In this document: positions 15,116-22,422 of the stretch, in pieces
Layout: every line of letters starts with the position of its first letter
Position numbering within the stretch: position 1 is the first letter of the stretch
Source: JAAEUB01 sp964550345
GTDB lineage: Bacteria > Pseudomonadota > Alphaproteobacteria > Rhodobacterales > Rhodobacteraceae
Reading direction: 5' to 3'
DNA: 22,422 bases
Assembly (NCBI GenBank): GCA_964550345.1
Contig: CAZJYZ010000054.1
Location: forward strand, 1 to 22,422
Notes under the pieces: model-generated
Seen by the model: the letters and a program-made list of their open reading frames with translations, nothing else
Told to the model about the DNA's origin: nothing
The model's database searches: none
Program-made: the position numbers and the translations under genes

Positions 15116-15690
15116 AGGTATTTTACTGCATAGAAGCCGCCCGCCAGTAAGATGACGAACAGGGTGAACATCAAGCCAAGGCGTTTTTCGATGAAATTCC
15201 GGATCGGTGCGCCGAACTTCCACAGCAAGATTGCAACGAGGAAAAAGCGCGCCCCGCGGGCCAGAATTGACGCGACGACGAAAACTCCGAAATTCAAACC
15301 GGTCGAGCCTGACAGGATGGTTATAACCTTGAAGGGGAACGGTGTCACGCCGGCCACCAGGACTGCCCAGGCACCATATTCATTATAGGTGTCCGAGAAG
15401 TGGCCAAAGGCATCGGCCTTGCCATAGAACTCCAACACCGGCCGGCCGATGCTTTCAAAAAGCCCCCATCCGATCATATAGCCCAATATGCCCCCCAGAA
15501 CCGAGGCAACCAGCGCAATCCCGGCGATCAGGAAGGCGCGGTTTGGGCGCGCAATGATCATGGGGATCATGATTACGTCAGGAGGGATCGGAAAGACTGA
15601 GCTTTCAACAAAAGCGATAATTGCCAAGGCCCACAGGGCGCGTGGACTTTCCGCCAGCCGGATTGTCCAGTCATAAAGGTTTTTAATCAT
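15112..15690 (-). CDS. YqaA/DedA (VTT domain) family membrane protein
   Basis: A 192-residue polytopic membrane protein of the YqaA branch of the DedA/VTT superfamily. The N-terminal FVESSVFPIPPDVIMIPMI (28-46) is the family's conserved re-entrant segment. The GVTPFPFKVITILSG stretch (about 114-128) is a second conserved element with F-P-F-K in place of the DedA R-P/G motif. Several further hydrophobic helices follow. DedA relatives act in lipid scrambling and envelope homeostasis; a role for YqaA itself is not established to my knowledge. The stop overlaps the dsbB start (ATGA), so the pair is probably co-expressed. Confidence 0.87.
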   Translation of the reverse strand: MIKNLYDWTIRLAESPRALWALAIIAFVESSVFPIPPDVIMIPMIIARPNRAFLIAGIALVASVLGGILGYMIGWGLFESIGRPVLEFYGKADAFGHFSDTYNEYGAWAVLVAGVTPFPFKVITILSGSTGLNFGVFVVASILARGARFFLVAILLWKFGAPIRNFIEKRLGLMFTLFVILLAGGFYAVKYL

Positions 15691-16127
15691 AATACCGCCC
15701 TGAAGTTTTCAATCAGACACCATGTCCCGGGCGCGACGTCAAGCACAGGGCTGCTTGAGTGGGGGCTATTGTCTTGTAAACTACGCGTGATCGGATGGTT
15801 TACGACTTGAAACGGCGGCTTTGCCAGAGGTTCTGCAATCAGGGAACCATGCGGTTTCACCGTATCTTCACTAACTTAGGGCAAGTCCAAACCTGGAAGT
15901 GCTATAGCTGGAACAGCGCATTGATTGCCCATGCAAGCGCAGTGCTTTTCTACTTGCGATTCTCTTGCTCGAATAGGCTCAACGGCTAAACAGGTATACT
16001 GATACAGGTATACCTTGCGTGAAACCCTATAGCCTGTTCTTATCGGAGCATCGGTTATTTGACTTGCATAGGGCAGGGAGCTTAACCATTGTAAAACGAA
16101 CAATTCTGGTTTTTGGGAGGAAATCAT
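15691..16127 (+). other. Long intergenic interval upstream of the TRAP operon
   Basis: These 437 bases separate the divergent YqaA-like and dctP genes. I see no convincing gene on either strand. The contents are a duplicated CAGGTATAC motif (15991-16014), a possible -35 TTGACT at 16059-16064 without a good -10, and a strong GGGAGGAAA ribosome binding site at 16115-16123. The length fits a regulated promoter region. No regulator gene is present in the window. Confidence 0.6.
15991..16014 (+). promoter_or_regulatory. Putative tandem operator, CAGGTATAC repeats
   Basis: CAGGTATAC occurs at 15991-15999 and again at 16005-16013, 14 bases apart. The second is part of the perfect palindrome GGTATACC (16007-16014). 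GntR-family (FCD subclass) regulators often bind TGGTATACCA-like operators before TRAP and sugar-acid operons. The identity of the regulator is inference. Confidence 0.45.
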
Positions 16128-17165
16128 ATGAAAATCACCATGAAAACAACACTGGCTGGCATGCTGGCGCTGGGGCTGACCGCCTCAACGGCTATGGCGC
16201 AGGAAGTCACTTTGCGCTTTCAGCATTTTATCAGCCCGAAAGGGTCTGTGCCACATTATTTCATGCAGCCCTGGGCCGACAAGGTCATGGAAGAAAGTGG
16301 TGGGCGTATCAAGATCGAAATCTATCCCGCAATGCAATTGGGTGGCGCTCCGCCCTCACTGTATGACCAGATCCGTGATGGTGTGATCGATGGTGGTTGG
16401 GCAATCCCCGCCTATACGCCGGGCCGATTCCCGGAAGTGGAAGCCTTTGAACTTCCGTTTATGACATCCATGTCTGGCGAAGACAGCAGCCGGGCAGCCT
16501 GGGAATTCACCCAGAAATATGCAGCCGAGCGTTTTTCTGACGTACACCTTCTGGCGGTGCATGTGCATGGCCCCGGTGTGATTCACATCAATGGCGACGC
16601 GGTTGAAACCGTGGCTGATTTCAACGGTCTGAAACTGCGCGGACCTTCGCGTCAAGCAAATGCGCTGCTCGAAGCCGTAGGGGCGACGCCGGTTGGCATG
16701 CCCGTACCGGCATTTCCCGAAGCCCTGTCCAAAGGGGTTGTTGATGGCGGTGTGATCCCGTGGGAAATTGTGCCACCTCTGAAAGTGCATGAACTGGCTT
16801 CGAGCCATACGCAAATTGGTGGGGACCGTGCCCTTTATAACACCTATTTCATCTGGGCGATGAACAATGACAGCTACAACGCTCTGCCGGACGACCTGAA
16901 GGCCGTGATTGACGCCAATAGCGGCATCGACACATCCGCATGGGCGGGCCGCGGCATGGATACAGGTGACACGGTAGGTGAACAGGTCGTTGCAGATAAC
17001 GGCAACACCATCATCACCATGGCCGACAGCGAAGTCGCTCAACTGCGCGAAATCGGCGAGGCTCTGACTGGTGCTTGGATTTCCGAAATGACCGACAAAG
17101 GTCTGGACGGTGCGGCCATGGTTGCCGATGCACAGGCAATGGTTGCCGCGCATTCCGGCGAATAA
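16128..17165 (+). CDS. dctP: TRAP transporter solute-binding protein (DctP family)
   Basis: A 345-residue periplasmic binding protein of the DctP family, which captures an organic acid and delivers it to the DctQ/DctM membrane complex. The signal peptide spans residues 1-25 with AMAQ at the cleavage site. The conserved substrate-carboxylate arginine is R171 in NGLKLRGPSRQANALLEA, followed by the GATPVGMPVPAFPEAL segment. I chose the ATG at 16128 because GGGAGGAAA lies seven bases upstream. It is the first gene of the operon and is separated from the enzymes by a hairpin with T-run, which would give more binding protein than membrane subunits. The motifs indicate a carboxylate substrate but not which one. 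Confidence 0.92.
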   Translation: MKITMKTTLAGMLALGLTASTAMAQEVTLRFQHFISPKGSVPHYFMQPWADKVMEESGGRIKIEIYPAMQLGGAPPSLYDQIRDGVIDGGWAIPAYTPGRFPEVEAFELPFMTSMSGEDSSRAAWEFTQKYAAERFSDVHLLAVHVHGPGVIHINGDAVETVADFNGLKLRGPSRQANALLEAVGATPVGMPVPAFPEALSKGVVDGGVIPWEIVPPLKVHELASSHTQIGGDRALYNTYFIWAMNNDSYNALPDDLKAVIDANSGIDTSAWAGRGMDTGDTVGEQVVADNGNTIITMADSEVAQLREIGEALTGAWISEMTDKGLDGAAMVADAQAMVAAHSGE

Positions 17166-17180
17166 GCTGGTGTAAATTTA

Positions 17181-17215
17181 CTCCGGGCTATGCTTGCGCA
17201 TGGCCCGGAGTTTTT
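17181..17215 (+). terminator. Hairpin with T-run after dctP, likely attenuating
   Basis: A 13-pair stem CTCCGGGCTATGC (17181-17193) with GCATGGCCCGGAG (17198-17210), one T-G pair, loop TTGC, followed by TTTTT. The next gene starts 17 bases later in the same direction, so it probably acts as a partial terminator or mRNA stabiliser inside the operon. Confidence 0.85.
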
Positions 17216-17232
17216 GTGTCCGGAGTTAAAGA

Positions 17233-18510
17233 ATGACCGTATTGATTGCCGGTGCCGGCATTGCCGGGCTTACATTGGGGCTGAGCCTGCATCAGGTGGG
17301 TATCCCATTTCGCATATTTGAAGCAGTTGAGGATATCCGCCCGCTTGGGGTCGGGATCAACTTGCAGAGCATGGCTACCCGCGAATTGTTTGAGCTTGGG
17401 CTTGAGGATGCGCTTGATAAAGTGGGCCTGCGCACCGAAGAGGTCGGGTACTTCAGCGCTCAGGGTCAGGAAATATGGCGTGAACCGCGCGGCACTCTGG
17501 CTGGGAATACATGGCCGCAATACTCCATCCACCGGGGCGGGTTGCAAATGGCCTTGCTTGAGGCACTGGTGGCACGCGCCGGGGCGGATGTGCTGAGTAT
17601 GGGCGCGGCGGTCACCGATTGGCACGAGGACGCGAATGGCGTTGAGATTACACTCACCAGTCGTAAATCCGGCCAGGAGACCGGCAAGGTAAAGGGAAGT
17701 GTCTTAATCGCTGCCGACGGCATCAACTCGGCCTTGCGCGCCGGGTTTTACCCGCAGGAAGGTCCGGCGGTCTGGGGCGGCACTATGATGTGGCGCGGCG
17801 TCACCAAAGGTCCGAAATTTCTGACCGGGCGCTCCATGGCGATGATCGGCAACAAGGCCTGTAAATTCGTCTGTTACCCCATTGGCGACACCGAGGACGG
17901 CGGCAGCCTGATCAACTGGATTGCCGACCTTGAACTGCCAAAGGATTACGACTGGCTGGCGCAGGACTGGAACCGCAAAGGCAACCGCGCGGATTTTGCC
18001 CACATGTTTCAAGACTGGAGTTTTGATTGGATCGACGTGCCAAAAATAATCGCCGAGGCCGAAGGCATCTGGGAATTCCCAATGGTCGACCGCAACCCCT
18101 TGCCGAGATGGAGTTTCGGGCCGGTGACCCTGATCGGGGACGCGGCACATGCGATGTATCCAATCGGATCTAACGGGGCTTCTCAGGGTATAATAGACGC
18201 ACGCATTCTGGCGCGTGAATTACGGGACCATGGGGTCGGAAACGGGGCAGGGATCGCAGCGCTGCAATCCTATGATGATATCCGCCGTGACGCTGTTAAC
18301 GCCGTGGTACTGGCCAATCGCGGCGACGGGCCGGACAAAATACTCGATATCGTGGCCGAGCGGGCGCCGGACGGATTTGACACGATCGAAGCTGTCATGC
18401 CGATGGCCGAACGTCAGGAATTCGCCGACCGCTACAAGGCGGTAACCGGCATGACGATCGACGAGTTGAATAAGCGTCCACCAATTTTGGCACCAGGGCT
18501 GCGGGCATGA
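17233..18510 (+). CDS. PhzS-like FAD-dependent monooxygenase
   Basis: A 425-residue single-component flavoprotein hydroxylase. The N-terminal FAD fold is LIAGAGIAGLTLGLSL (G7, G9, G12). The DG motif is IAADGINSALR (159-169), and the GD motif is LIGDAAHAMYPIGSNGASQG (300-319). IRPLGVGINLQ (35-45) and PQYSIHRGGLQM (95-106) closely resemble segments I recall from PhzS of Pseudomonas, which hydroxylates a phenazine carboxylate. These enzymes use NAD(P)H and O2, usually on an aromatic ring. GGAG precedes the ATG, and the stop overlaps the next gene (ATGA). Its place inside a TRAP operon suggests the imported compound or its aglycone is the substrate; this is inference. Confidence 0.87.
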   Translation: MTVLIAGAGIAGLTLGLSLHQVGIPFRIFEAVEDIRPLGVGINLQSMATRELFELGLEDALDKVGLRTEEVGYFSAQGQEIWREPRGTLAGNTWPQYSIHRGGLQMALLEALVARAGADVLSMGAAVTDWHEDANGVEITLTSRKSGQETGKVKGSVLIAADGINSALRAGFYPQEGPAVWGGTMMWRGVTKGPKFLTGRSMAMIGNKACKFVCYPIGDTEDGGSLINWIADLELPKDYDWLAQDWNRKGNRADFAHMFQDWSFDWIDVPKIIAEAEGIWEFPMVDRNPLPRWSFGPVTLIGDAAHAMYPIGSNGASQGIIDARILARELRDHGVGNGAGIAALQSYDDIRRDAVNAVVLANRGDGPDKILDIVAERAPDGFDTIEAVMPMAERQEFADRYKAVTGMTIDELNKRPPILAPGLRA

Positions 18511-19598
18511 CCGATCGCAGCGCTCTGCTTGGGGATTTACTGGCGCGGGTTGACGAAACACGCGACCAGATCGGTCAGGCTTGGCCCTATCACGCGGACC
18601 CGCAAACCGGCGTCTGGCAAACCACCGATGACGGGGATTGGTGCGGTGGTCACTGGGTCGAAATGCTGACCATCAAGGCCCGTCTGGAAGGGCGCAAGGA
18701 TCTGCTGGAAGAAGCCTTCTCCCGCACCGAAAACCTGCGCCCGAAACTGGAAAAGGACGATCAGTTTCGAGGCCACAGATTCTATTATTCCGCCGCGCGC
18801 CTTTACGCGGCCACCGGCGACGAAAACATGCGCACATTGGCGCTGGCGGCTGCCTATGCCATGCGCGCCATGGCCATCCCTCATAATGGGGCCATGCCTA
18901 TTGGCCATGAGGTGCAGGTGAAATCCACCACCTTGGCCTCACGCCGGATCGTGGCCGTGGACAACGTACACCCAAATATTCGGCTGGATTTCTGGGCCTT
19001 GGTTGAAACCGGTGACAAGACCTTTGCCAGAGGGGCGAAACGACATCTTGACGTCACTATACGTGATTTCCTGCGCCCGGACGGCTCAACCATCGAATTC
19101 ATTGAATATGCGGATGACGAAGACAGAATGCTGCGCCATTTCACCCTGCTCGGGGTGGATGATGACAGTTGCTGGAGCCGCGGGCAGGCCTGGGCCATTG
19201 CCGGGTTCCTGCGGGGCTGGCAGGTTTTCGGTCACAAACGTTATCTGGAAGCGGCGCGGTCAACTTTTGGATATTGGCTACTCAAGATCGGTACCGATGC
19301 GCCGCCCTGGGATTTTGATGATCCCGCAGGGCCACGCGATACTTCAGCCTCGGCGATTGTTATCGAGCAACTTGCGCGCATGGCAGTTGATCCGCGGGCA
19401 GATGAATTTGCGGAATTCACAGCTTACCTGCAGCCGATGATTGATGGCTTGTTGCCCTATGTGGCACCGCGTGGCCGGCTGGGCGGCGGCTGTTTTAACC
19501 GGCCAAAGAACTTTGCGAAAAAAAATGAGTTGATCTGGGGCAGTGCATACCTGTTGATGGCGCTAACCTATCTGGAAGAAGGACGCGTTTCATGCTGA
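18507..19598 (+). CDS. GH88-like (unsaturated glucuronyl hydrolase-like) protein
   Basis: A 363-residue (alpha/alpha)6-barrel-type protein resembling glycoside hydrolase family 88. Matching landmarks are DWCGGHWVEML (44-54), AVDNVHPNIRLDFWALVETGD (150-170, where D152 corresponds to the catalytic Asp149 of the Bacillus enzyme), WSRGQAWAIAGF (223-234) and PPWDFDDP (266-273). The second family aspartate normally lies in an H-D-L-G-F motif; here the equivalent stretch is FRGHRF (87-92) and has no Asp. Family members open delta-4,5-unsaturated uronides by hydration. No signal peptide is seen, so it is probably cytoplasmic. It overlaps the monooxygenase gene by ATGA and lies before dctQ. Confidence 0.78.
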   Translation: MTDRSALLGDLLARVDETRDQIGQAWPYHADPQTGVWQTTDDGDWCGGHWVEMLTIKARLEGRKDLLEEAFSRTENLRPKLEKDDQFRGHRFYYSAARLYAATGDENMRTLALAAAYAMRAMAIPHNGAMPIGHEVQVKSTTLASRRIVAVDNVHPNIRLDFWALVETGDKTFARGAKRHLDVTIRDFLRPDGSTIEFIEYADDEDRMLRHFTLLGVDDDSCWSRGQAWAIAGFLRGWQVFGHKRYLEAARSTFGYWLLKIGTDAPPWDFDDPAGPRDTSASAIVIEQLARMAVDPRADEFAEFTAYLQPMIDGLLPYVAPRGRLGGGCFNRPKNFAKKNELIWGSAYLLMALTYLEEGRVSC

Positions 19599-19635
19599 AC
19601 TGGCCCGAAAGCTGGCGATACAGGGGGGAACCCGC

Positions 19636-20220
19636 ATGGCGATAGCGAAACAGGCGCAGGTTAGGCTGGGGCGAAGGTTAGAGGCTGCCTGCAAGTGGCT
19701 GGCATATGTCGGGGGTGCCGTTTTGGTCGCACTGGCAGTGATGACCGTGATCTCGATCATCGGGCGGGCTTTGGTTGGCTTTGGCCTGCGCCCGATCAAG
19801 GGGGACTTTGAAATGGTAGAGGCCGGATGTGCCATCGCCATTTTTTCATTTTTACCATGGTGTCAGATGCGGCGCGGCCATGTAACGGTCGATATTTTCA
19901 TCTCGCGCCTGTCAGACCGCGCCAAAGCGGTTCTTGGCCTGATCGGGGACGCCTTGCTGGCCGTCGCGGCCTATATCATCCTATGGCGTCTGTGGCTGGG
20001 CTTTGGTGAAAAATTTCCCTATGGAGGCGATGGGATGCGCAGCGCCCTTGGCATGGGCTCAAAACCGTTTTTTGTGGAAACAACCTATGAGTTGGAATTG
20101 CCGATCTGGATCCCCTACGCCGCCGCAATAATCGGGGCGGGTATGTTCTTTCTTGTCGCTGTTTATTCTGTATGGCGTGCATTGAACTGGGTGATTGAGG
20201 GGCGGGAGGAAGTATTGTGA
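19636..20220 (+). CDS. dctQ: TRAP transporter small permease (DctQ family)
   Basis: A 194-residue membrane protein with four predicted helices (about 25-46, 62-78, 92-115, 152-180), the DctQ layout. The EMVEAGCAIAIFSFLPWCQ stretch (56-74) and RRGHVTVDIF (76-85) are typical of the family. DctQ bridges the binding protein and DctM in the inner membrane. The ATG at 19636 has GGGGGGAA upstream. The TGA overlaps the GTG of dctM (GTGA). A 17-codon reading frame (19592-19645) lies across the junction with the preceding gene and may serve coupling, though it could be chance. Confidence 0.92.
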   Translation: MAIAKQAQVRLGRRLEAACKWLAYVGGAVLVALAVMTVISIIGRALVGFGLRPIKGDFEMVEAGCAIAIFSFLPWCQMRRGHVTVDIFISRLSDRAKAVLGLIGDALLAVAAYIILWRLWLGFGEKFPYGGDGMRSALGMGSKPFFVETTYELELPIWIPYAAAIIGAGMFFLVAVYSVWRALNWVIEGREEVL

Positions 20221-21569
20221 CCGGTCTTGAAATTGCACTGATTGCCTTTGCGCTGATGCTGTTGGCGATATTCCTGCGGGTGCCGATTGGCCTGGCCATG
20301 GGGCTGACCGGTTTTTTTGGCATATGGTACGTGTTGGGGCGCCCGTCGCCACCGCTGGCGCAACTTAAAACCCTGAGTTACGACACATTTTCCAGCTATT
20401 CCCTGTCCATCGTGCCGCTGTTTTTGCTGATGGGGCAGTTTGCCACTAAATCCGGTATGTCCGGGGCGCTGTTTGAGGCAGCAAGCGACTGGCTTGGCCA
20501 CCGCAAGGGCGGGGTGGCCATGGCCGCTGTGGGCGCCTGTGCGGGCTTTGGGGCGGTCTGTGGCTCGTCGCTGGCAACAGCCTCGACCATGGGGCAGGTG
20601 GCCCTGCCAGAGATGCGCAAACGCGGCTATTCCGACAGCCTGTCCACCGGAGTTCTGGCTGCTGGAGGAACGTTAGGCATCCTGATCCCACCCTCGGTCA
20701 TATTGGTGATTTATGCCATCCTGACGGAACAAAACATTGTAAAAATGTTCATAGCGGCCCTTATCCCCGGCATCCTCGCAGCGCTTGGTTATATGATCAC
20801 CGTGGCGGTCTTTGTGCGCTTCAAACCGGATGCTGCCGATACTGCTCCGCGTGTGCCCTATGCCCAGCGTTTTCGCACGCTCCTGAGGATCTGGCCAGTT
20901 GTGGTCATTTTCGGGCTGGTAATGGGCGGAATTGCCGGCGACTGGAACTGGTCTCGCGACGGCGTGCAGGCGCTTTTCACCCCAACCGAGGGCGCCGCCG
21001 TGGGTGCCGTGGCAACCGGAATATATGGTGTCATGACAGGTGGTCTGAACTGGCGCGGCTTTCTGGATTCCATCCTCGCCACGGCGTCTTCCTCGGCGAT
21101 GATATTCTTCATTATCCTCGGCGCGCAACTGTTCAACTCCTTTCTGGCTTTCACACAGGCACCGCAGGTTCTGGCCGAATGGGTCACCGCACAGGGGTTT
21201 GCGCCGCTGATGGTGCTGGCACTGATGTTGGCGGCCTATCTGGTGTTCGGTTGCGTCATGGACAGCCTGAGTATGATCCTTCTGACAATCCCGATTTTTT
21301 ACCCGATCATAGAAGTGCTTGATTTCGGCCTGTCGCCGGAAATGACCGGGATCTGGTTTGGCATTCTGGCCCTGATCGTGGTCGAGGTTGGCCTGATCAC
21401 TCCGCCGGTCGGCATGAACCTGTTCATCATCAATTCACTGGCGCGTGACATCCCCATGAGCGCCACCTACCGCGGCGTCGCTCCTTTCGTGATCTCGGAT
21501 CTGATCCGGGTGGTGCTGCTGATAGCCTTCCCAGGCATAACCTTGTGGTTGGTCACCGTGATGTTCTAA
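20217..21569 (+). CDS. dctM: TRAP transporter large permease (DctM family)
   Basis: A 450-residue polytopic membrane protein of the DctM family, the sodium-driven transport subunit of TRAP systems. Characteristic segments are LFLLMGQFATKSGMS (near 70), GFGAVCGSSLATASTMGQ (about 109-126) and GGTLGILIPPSVILVIYA (about 150-167). ITPPVGMNLFIINSLA closes the second half. The start is a GTG overlapping the dctQ stop. It is the last gene of the operon; no strong terminator follows in the 118 bases before tRNA-Leu. Confidence 0.95.
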   Translation: MTGLEIALIAFALMLLAIFLRVPIGLAMGLTGFFGIWYVLGRPSPPLAQLKTLSYDTFSSYSLSIVPLFLLMGQFATKSGMSGALFEAASDWLGHRKGGVAMAAVGACAGFGAVCGSSLATASTMGQVALPEMRKRGYSDSLSTGVLAAGGTLGILIPPSVILVIYAILTEQNIVKMFIAALIPGILAALGYMITVAVFVRFKPDAADTAPRVPYAQRFRTLLRIWPVVVIFGLVMGGIAGDWNWSRDGVQALFTPTEGAAVGAVATGIYGVMTGGLNWRGFLDSILATASSSAMIFFIILGAQLFNSFLAFTQAPQVLAEWVTAQGFAPLMVLALMLAAYLVFGCVMDSLSMILLTIPIFYPIIEVLDFGLSPEMTGIWFGILALIVVEVGLITPPVGMNLFIINSLARDIPMSATYRGVAPFVISDLIRVVLLIAFPGITLWLVTVMF

Positions 21570-21650
21570 GTAAAACCCCGCTCTTGATGGACTTAACGAG
21601 GGCAAGAACCACGCTTTGTAAAACTTATATCATAAGGTCCGCTTCTGCCG

Positions 21651-21679
21651 TTGACGCCGCGTTTCAGCTTGGGTAGAGC
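21651..21679 (+). promoter_or_regulatory. Putative promoter of tRNA-Leu
   Basis: TTGACG (21651-21656) and TAGAGC (21674-21679) are separated by exactly 17 bases, with a GC-rich stretch after the -10. The -10 lies about eight bases from the tRNA 5' end. Confidence 0.4.
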
Positions 21680-21687
21680 GGGGGCGT

Positions 21688-21780
21688 GCCCAAGTGGCGG
21701 AATGGTAGACGCAGGGGATTCAAAATCCCCCGCCTTCACGGGCGTGTGGNNNNNNNNNNCGACTCCCACCTTGGGCACCA
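21688..21780 (+). tRNA. tRNA-Leu (anticodon CAA), interrupted by Ns
   Basis: Acceptor stem GCCCAAG (21688-21694) pairs with CTTGGGC (21770-21776), followed by A and an encoded CCA. The anticodon arm GGGGATTCAAAATCCCC gives anticodon CAA. A leucine-type long variable arm precedes the T arm. Ten Ns (21750-21759) lie in the T-stem/loop. Structure predicts only about three missing bases there (completing the T stem and TTC of the loop), so the N-run is probably of arbitrary length. Confidence 0.92.
21750..21759. other. Assembly gap (10 N)
   Basis: Ten undetermined bases inside tRNA-Leu. The flanking arms pair correctly, so the join may be right, but the sequence to the right should be treated as possibly mis-joined. 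Confidence 0.95.
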
Positions 21781-22422
21781 TTCCCTTATCCAGAGAAGTC
21801 CGGTGATATCCATTTTCCTTTGTGTGTAAGTACTATTTGTAATTTGTGTCCGATGGCGTCCAGCAGTGTGGGGGAGTTTCTCTGAGCTACCGCGCTGAGA
21901 AAAACAAATTGTGCGCCGTGCTTATTCATATCGTCGATGATCCGGTTTCTGACACCTGGTGGAAGTCCACACTGGTTGCCCCGTTTTTTGTGAATCAGAA
22001 TACCGCTTTTGAAAATCCACGGGTTTTACCTGTTTGTCGCGATTGCGCCCTCGGACGAAGGTAATGCCGCTCCGCCTTCACTATTGCGGGCTTGTGATGA
22101 TCAACCTACTCGCGGTCATTCGCGCCTTCATTTTCGAAGGTTGCCTCAGAATTCAAACCGCGAAGACTTTGTGGTTTTTTGCTTTGCTGAAAGCGTTTCG
22201 CAGGACGTTCTAAGTAAAACGCATTGTGTGGTTCGGTGAATTTATAAAACTGCGCCCATTCAGCGAACGGTCCGTTATCAGCTGGCTAATTCGGTACGGG
22301 TACAACCCGCCAATGTTGCCCACACTCGGAGAGTTCCAAGGCGGCGATCACATGAGACCGAAGTATCATGATCAGCCCCCCTTGAGTGGTCCAGTTTGAA
22401 TGTTAGTGCATGATTGGCCTGA
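21781..22422. other. Region without recognisable gene after tRNA-Leu
   Basis: These 642 bases contain no reading frame I recognise. The longest plus-strand frames (21846-22064, 22009-22239) have unconvincing composition. On the minus strand an open stretch of about 85 codons ends near 21787. It has protein-like composition (for example HGAQFVFLSAVAQRNSP) but no good start. A second open stretch lies about 22115-22290 and likewise lacks a start. Both could be gene remnants. Near the right edge GAGTGGTCCAGTTTGAA resembles termini I associate loosely with IS3-type elements; this is weak. I see no tRNA or strong terminator here. Confidence 0.4.

Noticed and set aside
15795..16127. Short frames in the interval before dctP
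   Set aside because: Composition is not protein-like, no ribosome binding sites, and they cross the likely regulatory repeats.
16356..17153. Minus-strand frame of 265 codons inside dctP
   Set aside because: Antisense to a clear DctP gene; no family features.
21560..22220. A 17-base near-repeat (GTTCTAAGTAAAAC core) at 21560-21576 and 22204-22220
   Set aside because: A 14-base exact match somewhere in a window of this size is expected about once by chance, and the first copy covers the dctM stop codon. It is kept only as a possible hint for the unexplained right end.
1..22422. CRISPR array, prophage or toxin-antitoxin module
   Set aside because: No regularly spaced direct repeats, phage genes or toxin-antitoxin pairs were seen.

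Overview
The window looks like chromosomal DNA of an alphaproteobacterium of the Rhodobacteraceae (roseobacter group). Four things suggest this: a ribosomal protein L21 with a long C-terminal extension beside L27, Obg and ProBA; a ChpT-type histidine phosphotransferase; a compact olsB-olsA ornithine-lipid operon; and a DctP/Q/M TRAP transporter operon with frequent GTGA/ATGA start-stop overlaps. The placement is inferred from gene content and family resemblance; no search was run. One run of ten Ns lies inside a tRNA-Leu gene, so the join there is uncertain.

Layout. 1-1404 (minus strand): a membrane fatty-acid-desaturase-like protein followed by an iron-containing alcohol dehydrogenase cut off by the window edge, with overlapping stop and start. 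1610-1699 (minus): tRNA-Ser(CGA). 1862-3528: two overlapping secreted DUF2059-like proteins. 3750-4687: rplU and rpmA, closed by a strong terminator. 4901-6470: three tandem GNAT acetyltransferases. 6523-9997: obgE, proB and proA. 9994-10815: chpT (minus), divergent from a DUF3553 gene. 11035-12632: olsB and olsA, preceded by a Pho-box-like sequence. 12619-13625 (minus): a divergent ThiE/TenI-like protein and a TfoX N-terminal-domain protein. 13672-14421: a TrmJ-type tRNA methyltransferase. 14422-14617: hairpins and repeated elements. 14618-15690 (minus): a YqaA/DedA-like membrane protein and DsbB.

15691-16127 is a 437-base regulatory interval with a duplicated CAGGTATAC motif. It precedes a five-gene operon: DctP binding protein, a hairpin with T-run, a PhzS-like flavoprotein monooxygenase, a divergent GH88-like glycosidase, DctQ and DctM. 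The likely logic is uptake of an organic acid or acidic sugar conjugate through the TRAP system and its processing by the two inserted enzymes. The substrate cannot be read from the sequence. This operon is the most interesting candidate for a poorly described system here.

The window ends with tRNA-Leu(CAA), which contains the Ns, and about 640 bases without a recognisable gene.

Most of the window is housekeeping or widely conserved roseobacter content. The points that merit a second look are the TRAP-monooxygenase-glycosidase operon, the L21 extension, the repeated intergenic elements, the possible Pho box before olsBA and the unexplained right end.
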